NCBI GenBank assembly: GCA_027294925.1
Contig: JAPULM010000207.1
Location: 1-5,621, forward strand
DNA: 5,621 nucleotides
Direction of reading: 5' to 3'
Source of the DNA: a bacterium
GTDB taxonomy: Bacteria > Tectomicrobia > Entotheonellia > Entotheonellales > Entotheonellaceae
A model generated the notes under the pieces. That model had not been told where the DNA came from, made no database searches, and worked only from the letters and a program-made list of their open reading frames with translations. Each line of letters begins with the position of its first letter. Position 1 is the first letter of the stretch. Positions 1 through 4,920 of this stretch are shown here, in pieces. The position numbers were made by a program, and so were the translations under genes.

Positions 1-116
1 TGGGGTGTGGCCCGCGCCTCAGCTTGGGCGTTCGGCGTCAATGGGAAGCAGATGGTCGGTATAAGACCGAATCGAGGAGGCGACCATGCCGTATAGCGCC
101 GTTATGAGTAATCAGA

Positions 117-175
117 GGGGTCAGACCCCATTGATTGCGCGGGCCTTGGATGCGTGCAGAATCAATGGGGTCTGA
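117..175. repeat. REP-like inverted repeat with GGGGTC palindrome
   Basis: TCAGACCCCATTGATT at 121-136 is exactly complementary to AATCAATGGGGTCTGA at 160-175, giving a 16-bp perfect stem around a 23-nt loop. The left arm also lies in a self-complementary block, GGGGTC-A-GACCCC at 117-129, so two alternative foldings compete. From memory, GGGGTCAGA/ACCCC palindromes are scattered in many proteobacterial genomes and are often linked to REP-associated Y1 (IS200-like) transposases. No such transposase lies in this window. A short reading frame crosses the repeat (start 86, preceded by GAGGAGG, 29 codons) but shows nothing that marks it as a gene. Confidence 0.7.
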
Positions 176-211
176 TTCGATCGCAGGGGGAAAGACAGAA
201 CAACTTCTCAA

Positions 212-312
212 GCCGAACAACGGCTTGGAGGCGGACGGCCCGCAGCGTATCCTTTTGGGTTTGTCGCAGCGTTATCGCCTGTGGGCCGCCGCTGATCGCC
301 AAGGCGTTAGAC
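212..312 (+). other. Integron attC-like recombination site
   Basis: The right end is GCGTTAGAC (304-312), which contains the R' core GTTRRRY as GTTAGAC. To its left, GCCGCCGCTGA (284-294) has the look of an L' box. The left end has GAACAACG, then GGAGGCGGACGGCCCGCAG (about 227-245), which pairs with CTGTGGGCCGCCGCT (about 279-293). Unpaired bases in the left arm resemble the extrahelical bases of real attC sites. The layout R''-spacer-L''-variable loop-L'-spacer-R' and the 101-nt length fit the family. One weakness is the R'' box: GCCGAAC instead of RYYYAAC. In this orientation the upstream cassette ends here and the next begins at about 307, ahead of the PIN gene. No integrase gene or attI is in the window. 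The call rests on visual folding, not on a covariance model. Confidence 0.65.
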
Positions 313-403
313 GCCCAAGAAAAACCAGTGCAAAGGCAGACATCTATGCCAATTACTCTCGGAAGAAGGAAATCCCAGCAAGAGATTCCCATTGAAAAAT
401 GCC

Positions 404-866
404 ATGACTACGATCAATAATCGGACGAGATTATACTTGGACGTTTGTACGTTATGTCGGCCGTACGATGACCAGAGTTTCATGCGTATACGTCTTGAAA
501 CAAGATGCGTTTTATCTGATTCTACAACACATTAAAGACGGCCACTACACGATGATCGCTTCTTCTGTGCACTTTCGGGAGGTTGCAGAGATCGAAGAGC
601 CACGTGAACAGATAGAAGTCATGGGACTTCTAAATCGATATGGCACCGCTCCATCGTGTAATTTCAGTGATGTGAGAAAACGCGCTGATCATCTCCACGC
701 CCAAAGATTGGGAGTTGCCGATGCGGCACACATCGCCTTTGCTGAAGCGACGGCTGATGTGGTCATCACATGTGATGATCAATTGTTGAGGAGATGCCGG
801 CGTATATTTGTGCATGGACGGATTATGAACCCTCTCGATTTCTGTCAGGCAGAGAATTTACGATGA
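404..866 (+). pseudogene. PIN-domain RNase (VapC-like), one-base frameshift
   Basis: PIN proteins are metal-dependent RNases and often serve as toxins of type II toxin-antitoxin modules. The start at 404 reads MTTINNRTRLYLDVCTLCRP and on through DDQSFMRIRLET, the usual opening of one PIN subfamily with the first catalytic Asp in YLDVC. That frame ends at 535. The rest continues one frame over from GAT at 504 (DAFYLILQHIKDGHY). It carries SSVHFREVAEIEEP with the acidic helix, GVADAAHIAFAEA, and TCDDQLLRR with the late acidic residues. Dropping one A at 502-503 restores a 153-aa protein of normal length with every expected acidic residue, so the lesion looks recent or is a sequencing error. No slippery run is present, so programmed frameshifting is unlikely. 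The internal ATG at 468 would give a product without the first catalytic Asp. No clear Shine-Dalgarno precedes 404. The stop overlaps the next gene's start. Confidence 0.8.
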
Positions 867-1063
867 AACAGGGAAAATTTTTAAGTGATGAGCAACTTGT
901 CGAGCAAGCCATTAACATGTTGATGGACAAATTGGGGCCAGTGGAAACCACGCGGTTTTTATCTCTCCCTGCCAAGAAAAGGATCGATTCGGTAAAACGA
1001 CACCGAAGATGGCAAGGGACGCTCGACAAAGAGCGTTTCTTCGACGAAGTTTTCGGCACGTAG
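863..1063 (+). CDS. Small partner protein of PIN gene (putative antitoxin)
   Basis: A 66-aa charged protein. The start at 863 is chosen because ATGA overlaps the PIN stop (864-866), which implies translational coupling; an upstream GTG/ATG choice near 794 would run 70 nt into the PIN gene. Visible blocks are SDEQLVEQAINMLMDKLGP (a predicted helix), VETTRFLSLPAKKR, and RHRRWQGTLDKERFFDEVFG near the C-terminus, with no signal peptide or membrane segment. From memory, small proteins with an LGxVxxxRFL block and an R..W..xLD..xF..E tail occur beside PIN genes of this subfamily in other bacteria. I cannot name a Pfam family. Its role as antitoxin is inferred from size and coupling; classic VapB antitoxins usually precede the toxin, whereas this one follows it. 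The frame is intact while the toxin frame is broken, which is what one expects if loss of the toxin is tolerated. Confidence 0.75.
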   Translation: MKQGKFLSDEQLVEQAINMLMDKLGPVETTRFLSLPAKKRIDSVKRHRRWQGTLDKERFFDEVFGT

Positions 1064-1109
1064 TCGAGCTATCTGCGCCTAACCCTACGGAAAGAAGGGT
1101 CGTGACTTC

Positions 1110-1379
1110 ATGCGTGTTTATCCTGATACGTCATTTATCATAAAGCTGGTCAAGGAGGAAGAAGACTCCAAAATCGCGTGTGAAACATGGCAGCAATTGA
1201 CGAAGCGAGCGGATGTTGAGGTACTGAGGCCAATACTTGTGAAGAAGGAGCTCCATGAACATACTTGGACTCGCTTCTTACAAGTTGAGGGTGCTGAGAA
1301 GCTCAAGCCTACAACAGCCAGAAGCAAGTGGCATACGCGAATGTCGCGGCACAACGTTTATATGAACGCTTCGGCATGA
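1110..1379 (+). pseudogene. Second PIN-domain protein, N-terminal fragment
   Basis: The frame opens MRVYPDTSFIIKLVKEEEDS, a typical PIN N-terminus with the first catalytic Asp at residue 6 (YPDTSF). A possible second acidic motif is KKELHEHTW (about residues 46-54). Similarity fades after about residue 65. The last 20 or so codons (from about 1315) overlap GNAT-derived sequence in another frame and look like read-through of foreign DNA. At 89 aa it is shorter than the usual 125-150 aa and lacks the C-terminal Asp motifs, so an active nuclease is unlikely. AAGAAGGG at 1092-1099 is a possible but distant ribosome binding site. The gene starts 46 nt after the partner gene's stop. It differs from the first PIN protein and is not a duplicate of it. 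Confidence 0.55.
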
Positions 1380-1381
1380 CC
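1322..1381 (+). pseudogene. GNAT-like acetyltransferase scrap A
   Basis: In the frame of position 1322 the sequence reads KQVAYANVAAQRLYERFGM. It resembles the end of a GNAT fold, where N..A..LYE..GF marks the fourth helix that closes over the acetyl-CoA site. The frame has TGA stops at 1286 and 1295 and no start of its own, so this is debris and not a gene. It overlaps the tail of the PIN fragment in a different frame. The match is a short motif only and could be chance. Confidence 0.35.
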
Positions 1382-1521
1382 AAGGCTATCGTGAACTGCG
1401 CCTCTATACCCATGAAACAATGACCGAGAACGTTGCGCTCTACACCCGCATTGGTTGGGTTGAAACACACCGGGGGCAACAAGACGGCTACACGCGCGTC
1501 TTTATGCGGAAACGGCTTTGA
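1381..1521 (+). pseudogene. GNAT acetyltransferase C-terminal fragment
   Basis: The frame from 1381 to the TGA at 1519-1521 encodes 46 residues. They include QGYRELRLYTHETMTENVAL and then YTRIGWVETHRGQQDGYTRV, ending FMRKRL. This is the standard last third of a GNAT N-acetyltransferase: strand 5 (ELRLYTH), helix 4 with the ENVALYTRIGW motif, and a closing strand. The N-terminal two thirds, with the R/Q-x-x-G-x-G/A acetyl-CoA loop, are missing; a TGA at 1363-1365 closes the frame upstream. It follows scrap A in a different frame, and both correspond to the same part of the fold, so they are likely remains of two genes and not one frameshifted gene. Substrate unknown. Confidence 0.7.
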
Positions 1522-1736
1522 GTCCAAGGCTGAGACACATTGCCCAAACAATATGGCGGTTATCCTCTGCACCCTGAAATGATTCCGTGCCCTCATAGCG
1601 TCCTATTCAAAAACCTGGCTGAGCGTAGATAACTCGCCAGTTCGTGCCGGGCTCGGGGGAGGGGCAGCACACACAACCTTGTACGACCATCGCCGTCTCG
1701 TAAGGAGCCAGAGCAGGTGCCCAATCAAACGCAAGG
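1522..1736. other. Non-coding debris between GNAT and IS110 remnants
   Basis: No frame here shows recognisable protein similarity or a plausible start. The long minus-strand frame through 1309-1596 is an antisense shadow of the GNAT fragment. The stretch may hold the degraded C-terminal end of the IS110 transposase, whose variable tail I could not align. I saw no terminator or clear promoter. Confidence 0.4.
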
Positions 1737-1900
1737 GCTCAGGGCTTTTCCTTTATCATGCTTTTTCTCCAAGCAGGCCAGCTTCAGAAAAGGCCCACTT
1801 GAGGTGAGCGTTACCGATTTTCTTACCCGAAGTGCCCAAGCGTTTGCCGCCCGATTCCTTGCCGTACTTGACGAGGCGGACGCGGACAAGCCGCACCGCT
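1737..1900 (-). mobile_element. IS110-family transposase remnant
   Basis: Read on the minus strand from about 1896 to 1756, the sequence gives RLVKYGKESGGKRLGTSGKK followed by IGNAHLKWAFSEA. This is the conserved block of the Transposase_20 (IS116/IS110/IS902) domain, usually seen as GTSGxKIGNxxLKWAFSEAA. One frame over, 1769-1737 continues LEKKHDKGKALS, matching the later KKHGKGKAL motif. Between the two blocks about 15 codons normally present (…VLFLR…YLARL) are missing and the frame shifts, with a TGA at 1756-1758. The N-terminal DEDD catalytic domain is absent: the fragment stops near 1900, just short of the membrane-protein gene. No IS ends or flanking bridge-RNA region could be recognised. 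The element is certainly inactive. Confidence 0.75.
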
Positions 1901-1925
1901 ATTGCTAAAATGCCGTTTCCCCCCC

Positions 1926-2303
1926 CTACCTGTCATCTCTAAACTTTTCTAACAATGACTCAATACCTGATTGAATTAAACTGCTACCGGTATACAAAAA
2001 TACTTTCGCAATGCCACCACCAATAGCAAGTAAGATAATGATGATGGCGTAGCTCACCATGATGTTCCCGTAGGCAAAGGTTTCAGGAGAAATCGTCAGG
2101 CTTTCACCAAATATGTTGATTGCCCCTTCTCCGTTACCTACCTGAGCGAGCCTGTCGACCAGAGAAATCTCTAGGGGCGATCGGATAATCTTGAAAATGA
2201 TCGACAAAATCCGCATGGCGAAGACACCTCCCATGATCATCAAGAGCGTTCCAGCGATCGTTTTGAGAAGGAAAATACCGTTAACAATCCTCGTCATCGT
2301 CAT
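1926..2303 (-). CDS. Small two-helix membrane protein, unknown function
   Basis: I do not recognise this 125-aa protein. The start at 2303 (MTMTRIVNGIFLLKTIAGTL) is chosen because AGGAG lies 6 nt upstream; the frame stays open to 2366 but earlier ATGs lack such a site. Two hydrophobic segments are visible: about residues 9-39 (FLLKTIAGTLLMIMGGVFAM core, running into IIFKII) and 81-99 (IMVSYAIIIILLAIGGGIA). Between them is a roughly 40-residue polar loop (VDRLAQVGNGEGAINIFGES). A charged C-terminal helix (ESLLEKFRDDR) follows. The N-terminus lacks a cleavage site, so it is probably an integral inner-membrane protein with two spans. The intact frame and strong ribosome binding site suggest it is alive, although it sits between an IS scar and a pseudogene. 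The gene has no obvious partner and no terminator after its TAG. Confidence 0.7.
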   Translation of the reverse strand: MTMTRIVNGIFLLKTIAGTLLMIMGGVFAMRILSIIFKIIRSPLEISLVDRLAQVGNGEGAINIFGESLTISPETFAYGNIMVSYAIIIILLAIGGGIAKVFLYTGSSLIQSGIESLLEKFRDDR

Positions 2304-2682
2304 ATAACGCTCCTGATCGTCATGCATCGTAGATGCCTTATATCGTTGATCAAATTCGCGCCTCATACCCAGTCATACCCGGACACCGTTTTTTGTGGGG
2401 GTTTACCGCACGGTGCGGCCTGGGACATGTGCGGTTACAAACAAGGCTTCGTACATCGTTTGGCGCCTTGTGAGCGCCACGCCCATCGTTCGTTAATTGT
2501 ACACGGCTCATCAGGGTTTGTGTGTAAAAGCCCGCTAAACAGCTCTCCGGAAGGGGGGGCGAGGGAATCGGGGGCTAGGCAGGCAGGCGCTTTCTGCTAC
2601 AGTAGGAACAGATCATGTAAGACGCAAGCAAGTCTTGCTGGGTGTGACGTTGTAAAGTGTCCGGCAATGAGAGGAAGAACCC
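2304..2682. other. Intergenic stretch between divergent genes
   Basis: This 379-nt region separates the minus-strand membrane-protein gene from the plus-strand deacylase pseudogene, so both promoters should lie here. I could not pick a convincing -35/-10 pair. It contains a short perfect palindrome, CCGCAC-G-GTGCGG (2406-2418), with no T-run after it. The plus-strand frame 2322-2693 has no recognisable similarity. GAGAGGAAG at 2670-2678 is the ribosome binding site of the deacylase remnant. Confidence 0.5.
2310..2314 (-). promoter_or_regulatory. Ribosome binding site of the membrane-protein gene
   Basis: On the minus strand AGGAG is followed by six bases (CGTTAT) and ATG at 2303. It decides the start of the 125-aa gene over the upstream in-frame ATGs at 2366 and 2327. 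Confidence 0.65.
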
Positions 2683-3102
2683 ATGGCCTATGATATCGTA
2701 ATTAAAAACGGCAATGCGATCGATGGATGGAAGACAAACAGGTATTGATTTGGCAGCGAAAAAAGGCGTGCATGTGGCCGATTTGACGACCGACCTAACG
2801 CTCGAGAAAGATCTGGCGACTGATTTCCGCACCATCACGGGGCTGGAAAAGGATGAAGCGGTACAGGGCGAGTTGCTGCAGAGTCCGTTCGTTATGTTGG
2901 GCAGCTCCGACAGTGGTGCACATATCAACAACGAGTGTAAATCCGGTGAGCCGGCTACTGCATTCGCCATTGGGCGATGGAACGCCAAATTATGAGTCTA
3001 GAAGAGGCGGTGCGCCGTTGGACGTGGGTGCCGGTCAGTGTCTTTGGCATGCATGACCGGGGGCTGATCCGTGAGGGCATGAAGGCTGATGTCGTCGTCT
3101 TC
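2683..3102 (+). pseudogene. N-acyl-D-amino-acid deacylase, large internal deletion
   Basis: Members of this amidohydrolase family (COG3653-like, usually about 500-580 aa) hydrolyse N-acyl-D-amino acids with a metal-dependent TIM barrel. The start at 2683, behind GAGAGGAAG, reads MAYDIVIKNGNAIDG, the standard opening of the beta-sandwich, then hits TGA after 22 codons. From about 2726, one frame over, the C-terminal part resumes: GIDLAAKKGVHVADLTTDLT, the FRTITGLEKDEA segment, and SSDSGAHIN with the catalytic Asp region. It shifts frame again near 2990 into MSLEEAVRRWTWVPVSVFGM and the DRGLIREGMKADVVVF block. The zinc-binding HxH and most of the barrel, several hundred codons, are missing, and the end after VVF is cut at the hairpin at 3103. 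At least three lesions, so non-functional. The breakpoint lies in a GATGGATGG repeat (2721-2729), which suggests deletion by short homology. Confidence 0.85.
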
Positions 3103-3130
3103 GCATCCCTCGTAAGCATCCGAGGGATGC
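3103..3130. repeat. Perfect 10-bp hairpin between convergent genes
   Basis: GCATCCCTCG (3103-3112) pairs with CGAGGGATGC (3121-3130) around an 8-nt loop. The loop contains a second GCATCC start (3116-3121 region), which permits a smaller alternative stem. It lies exactly where the deacylase similarity stops and 13 nt past the stop of the minus-strand amidohydrolase. It could work as a bidirectional terminator or be a dispersed repeat, but neither strand has a U-tract after the stem, so a classical intrinsic terminator is doubtful. Confidence 0.6.
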
Positions 3131-3142
3131 GCTACCCCTTGT

Positions 3143-4138
3143 TTAGACCAGTCCCAGAAAACGTAGGCAATTGCCGGAACCCACCGCTTGCCGCTCTGCC
3201 TCTGTTAAGCCAATAGCGTCAAACTCCGCCTCCGGCGTCTGATCTCGAAACATGAAGGGATAGTCGGAGCCGATCATGATCTGACGGTGACCCACCGTGT
3301 CCAGTAAATATTGCAGCGTGCGATTGTCGAAGAAAATGTCATCGTAGAAAAATAAGCGCGCATAGTCCGAAGGCGGTTTAGGCAGCAGGTCCTTAATCGT
3401 TGGGTTCTTATGCCAGGCGTTCTCCATACGAGGTAAGAGCTGCATAAACGTTCCCCCACCGTGGCTAAAGGCGAGGCGCAGCCCGGGGCATGCCTCCATC
3501 ACCTTGCCGGTGATGATGCTGGCAATAGCAAGAGCGCCCTCGATAGGAAAACCCACCGCATTCTGAAGAAATGGCGGGCCCACCACACGGTCCATGAAGG
3601 TGGGATGCTGGGCATGTACGAAGATCGCCAGGTCAAGCGCCTCCGCGGCTTGAAAGAAAGGCAGAAACTCAGCTTCACCCAAACTTTTGCCATTAACATT
3701 GCTCAGTAGTTCGACACCGTTAAGCCCTAATGCCTTGACACGTTGCAGCTCAGCTGTGGCCAGATCGATATCTTGCAACGGGACCGAGCCCAGGGCATAG
3801 AATCGTTCCGGCGCTTGCTCCACCATCCGCATGAGGGTTTCATTAAGATGGCGGGCCAGGTCCACACCATCTTGTGGCTCTAGCCCGTAGGCGAGCAGCT
3901 CTGGCATGGGTGACAGCACCTGGCGATCCACTGCGTAGCTCGGCTCAGCCATCTCGCGCAGGCGGCGCGGGACATGCCAGCAGCGGTCCAGGACGGTGCG
4001 AAAATTGCGTCCGGCAATCATCACATTAGCGCTGCCCGGTTCGACATGATCCATGCACGGCCAGTGCTTGCCGGCAAGCCGGGAAGCGACCGGCGGAAAG
4101 TGCTCAGGAACGATGTGGGTGTGGACGTCGATAATCAT
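3143..4138 (-). CDS. ACMSD-like metal-dependent amidohydrolase/decarboxylase
   Basis: A complete 331-aa member of the Amidohydro_2 family (COG2159), which includes 2-amino-3-carboxymuconate-6-semialdehyde decarboxylase and gamma-resorcylate decarboxylase. The ATG at 4138 gives MIIDVHTHIVPEHFP, the usual start, with AAGGA 9 nt upstream; a GTG at 4144 in the same frame is only 3 nt from that site. Metal-ligand positions match bacterial ACMSD closely: His6 and His8 (DVHTH), His175 (VHAQHP), and Asp292 (GSDYPF), with the catalytic His226 in SHGGG. Arg52 and Arg237 sit where substrate-binding arginines are known in ACMSD. Length is close to the usual 330-340. It should act as a cytoplasmic zinc enzyme removing a carboxylate, or hydrolysing, a small cyclic or unsaturated acid. 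No tryptophan/kynurenine or nicotinate genes lie nearby, so the exact substrate is unknown. It is convergent with the deacylase pseudogene and downstream of the DinB pair. Confidence 0.88.
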   Translation of the reverse strand: MIIDVHTHIVPEHFPPVASRLAGKHWPCMDHVEPGSANVMIAGRNFRTVLDRCWHVPRRLREMAEPSYAVDRQVLSPMPELLAYGLEPQDGVDLARHLNETLMRMVEQAPERFYALGSVPLQDIDLATAELQRVKALGLNGVELLSNVNGKSLGEAEFLPFFQAAEALDLAIFVHAQHPTFMDRVVGPPFLQNAVGFPIEGALAIASIITGKVMEACPGLRLAFSHGGGTFMQLLPRMENAWHKNPTIKDLLPKPPSDYARLFFYDDIFFDNRTLQYLLDTVGHRQIMIGSDYPFMFRDQTPEAEFDAIGLTEAERQAVGSGNCLRFLGLV

Positions 4139-4152
4139 GCTCACTTGTCCTT

Positions 4153-4186
4153 ATCCCAACCTTCTCCCGCCAGGGGAGAGGGGGCA
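4153..4186. repeat. REP-like palindrome (TCTCCC..GGGAGA)
   Basis: TCTCCC at 4163-4168 pairs with GGGAGA at 4174-4179 across GCCAG, flanked by CCCAACC on the left and a G-run on the right. From memory, sequences of the form CCAACC-TCTCCC-loop-GGGAGAGGG are a common dispersed intergenic repeat in proteobacteria. It lies between the truncated DUF952 frame and the amidohydrolase ribosome binding site, so transcripts from the upstream genes would carry this stem. Confidence 0.55.
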
Positions 4187-4312
4187 TTAAAAACATGCCA
4201 AACAGTGCACAAAGCCGTCCAGCGAAAAACGATCCGGCACGTAGTAATCCTCCGACAGCCCTCGCTGCAACTCGCTCTTAGGCACAATATGATAGATGGG
4301 TGATATTGTCAT
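4187..4312 (-). pseudogene. DUF952 family protein, truncated after N-terminus
   Basis: A 41-codon frame starting at 4312 reads MTISPIYHIVPKSELQRGLS, then EDYYVPDRFSLDGFVHC, and ends four residues later at TAA 4187-4189. The IYHIVPKSE opening and the (L)xGFxHC block are the first two signatures of DUF952 (PF06108), whose members are about 110 aa with unknown function. The remaining 70 residues are missing: similarity ends right after HC, one codon or two before the GC-rich REP-like palindrome. It starts 45 nt downstream of the DinB_2 gene on the same strand, so it may once have been third in that operon. No strong ribosome binding site is visible. It is probably non-functional. Confidence 0.7.
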
Positions 4313-4357
4313 TCAACCAAGTCTAAATTTTACCCGCCGCTAGCGGTCCAATGTAGC

Positions 4358-4909
4358 TTAGACCCGCCCTTCAAGAGCGCGTTTGAGTTGATTAAGATGA
4401 TTATCATCATGTGCCGCCATGAGGGCCACCCAGTCACCAAAGATCATGCGACCGAGGGTCGTATGTCGACTGCCGCGTGGCCACTGCTCGGGACCAAGAC
4501 GACGCAGGAAGACGAGGGTTTCCTTACGCCGCTGGCGAAAGTCAGATAGCGCCAAATCGGTATCATGGCGGAGATACTGACGTTCTTCGGCCCATCGGGC
4601 AGGATCAAAGGGTAGGCCATCTCCCTCAGCAATCCCCCACTCCTGCGGATGATGTGGCATATCGCCTAGGGTCAGAAACTTCGGCTCGTCCATCGCTAGC
4701 ATAGACCGAAAACGCAGGATGAACTGCTCTTCAATGTCACGCAGATGGCAAACAACTTCTTTGGCTGCCCAGTTTTGGGGATCGGGCCGGCGAGACAAGA
4801 CGGCATCATCTTGACCATGAAGTGCAGCGGCAAGCTCGTCGGGCGTACGCTGCAAACGCTCAAGACGCATTTCAAGGGGTTGCTTTAAATAGTCTTCTCG
4901 TGTTGGCAT
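4358..4909 (-). CDS. DinB_2-like putative metal-dependent protein
   Basis: A complete 183-aa member of the DinB/YfiT-like four-helix-bundle superfamily, DinB_2 branch. The metal triad is clear: His55 in EVVCHLRDIE, and His167 and His171 in AAHDDNHLNQLKR, the characteristic C-terminal HDxxH helix. WAAKEVVCHLRD after a 'RPDPQNW' segment is typical, as is the N-terminal region that asks for a residue count of about 30 before the first motif. Proteins of this fold bind Ni or Zn; some are thiol-dependent transferases or isomerases, and most have no known substrate. The start at 4909 is 11 nt after the stop of the upstream DinB-fold gene, so the two are almost certainly co-transcribed. GAGGCGAG a few bases upstream may serve as ribosome binding site. 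Cytoplasmic: no signal or membrane segment. Confidence 0.85.
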   Translation of the reverse strand: MPTREDYLKQPLEMRLERLQRTPDELAAALHGQDDAVLSRRPDPQNWAAKEVVCHLRDIEEQFILRFRSMLAMDEPKFLTLGDMPHHPQEWGIAEGDGLPFDPARWAEERQYLRHDTDLALSDFRQRRKETLVFLRRLGPEQWPRGSRHTTLGRMIFGDWVALMAAHDDNHLNQLKRALEGRV

Positions 4910-4920
4910 GCGGCTCGCCT

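Noticed and set aside
38..220. Minus-strand 60-codon frame over the REP-like repeat
   Set aside because: It crosses both arms of the inverted repeat and has no recognisable motif or ribosome binding site.
135..420. Two plus-strand frames of 86-88 codons upstream of the PIN gene, considered as an upstream antitoxin
   Set aside because: Both run through the attC-like palindrome and show no antitoxin motif. The ATG at 346 gives only 24 codons.
1309..1596. Minus-strand 95-codon frame
   Set aside because: Antisense shadow of the GNAT fragment, which has clear family motifs on the plus strand.
1717..1908. Plus-strand 63-codon frame
   Set aside because: Opposite strand to the IS110 remnant, whose conserved blocks explain the sequence.
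2575..2988. Minus-strand 137-codon frame
   Set aside because: Antisense to the deacylase remnant, no recognisable domain.
3461..3709. Plus-strand frames inside the amidohydrolase
   Set aside because: Shadows of a gene whose metal ligands and length are all in place on the minus strand.
4337..4346. CCGCTAGCGG palindrome after the DinB_2 gene, considered as a terminator
   Set aside because: No loop and no U-tract, only a 10-bp self-complementary site.
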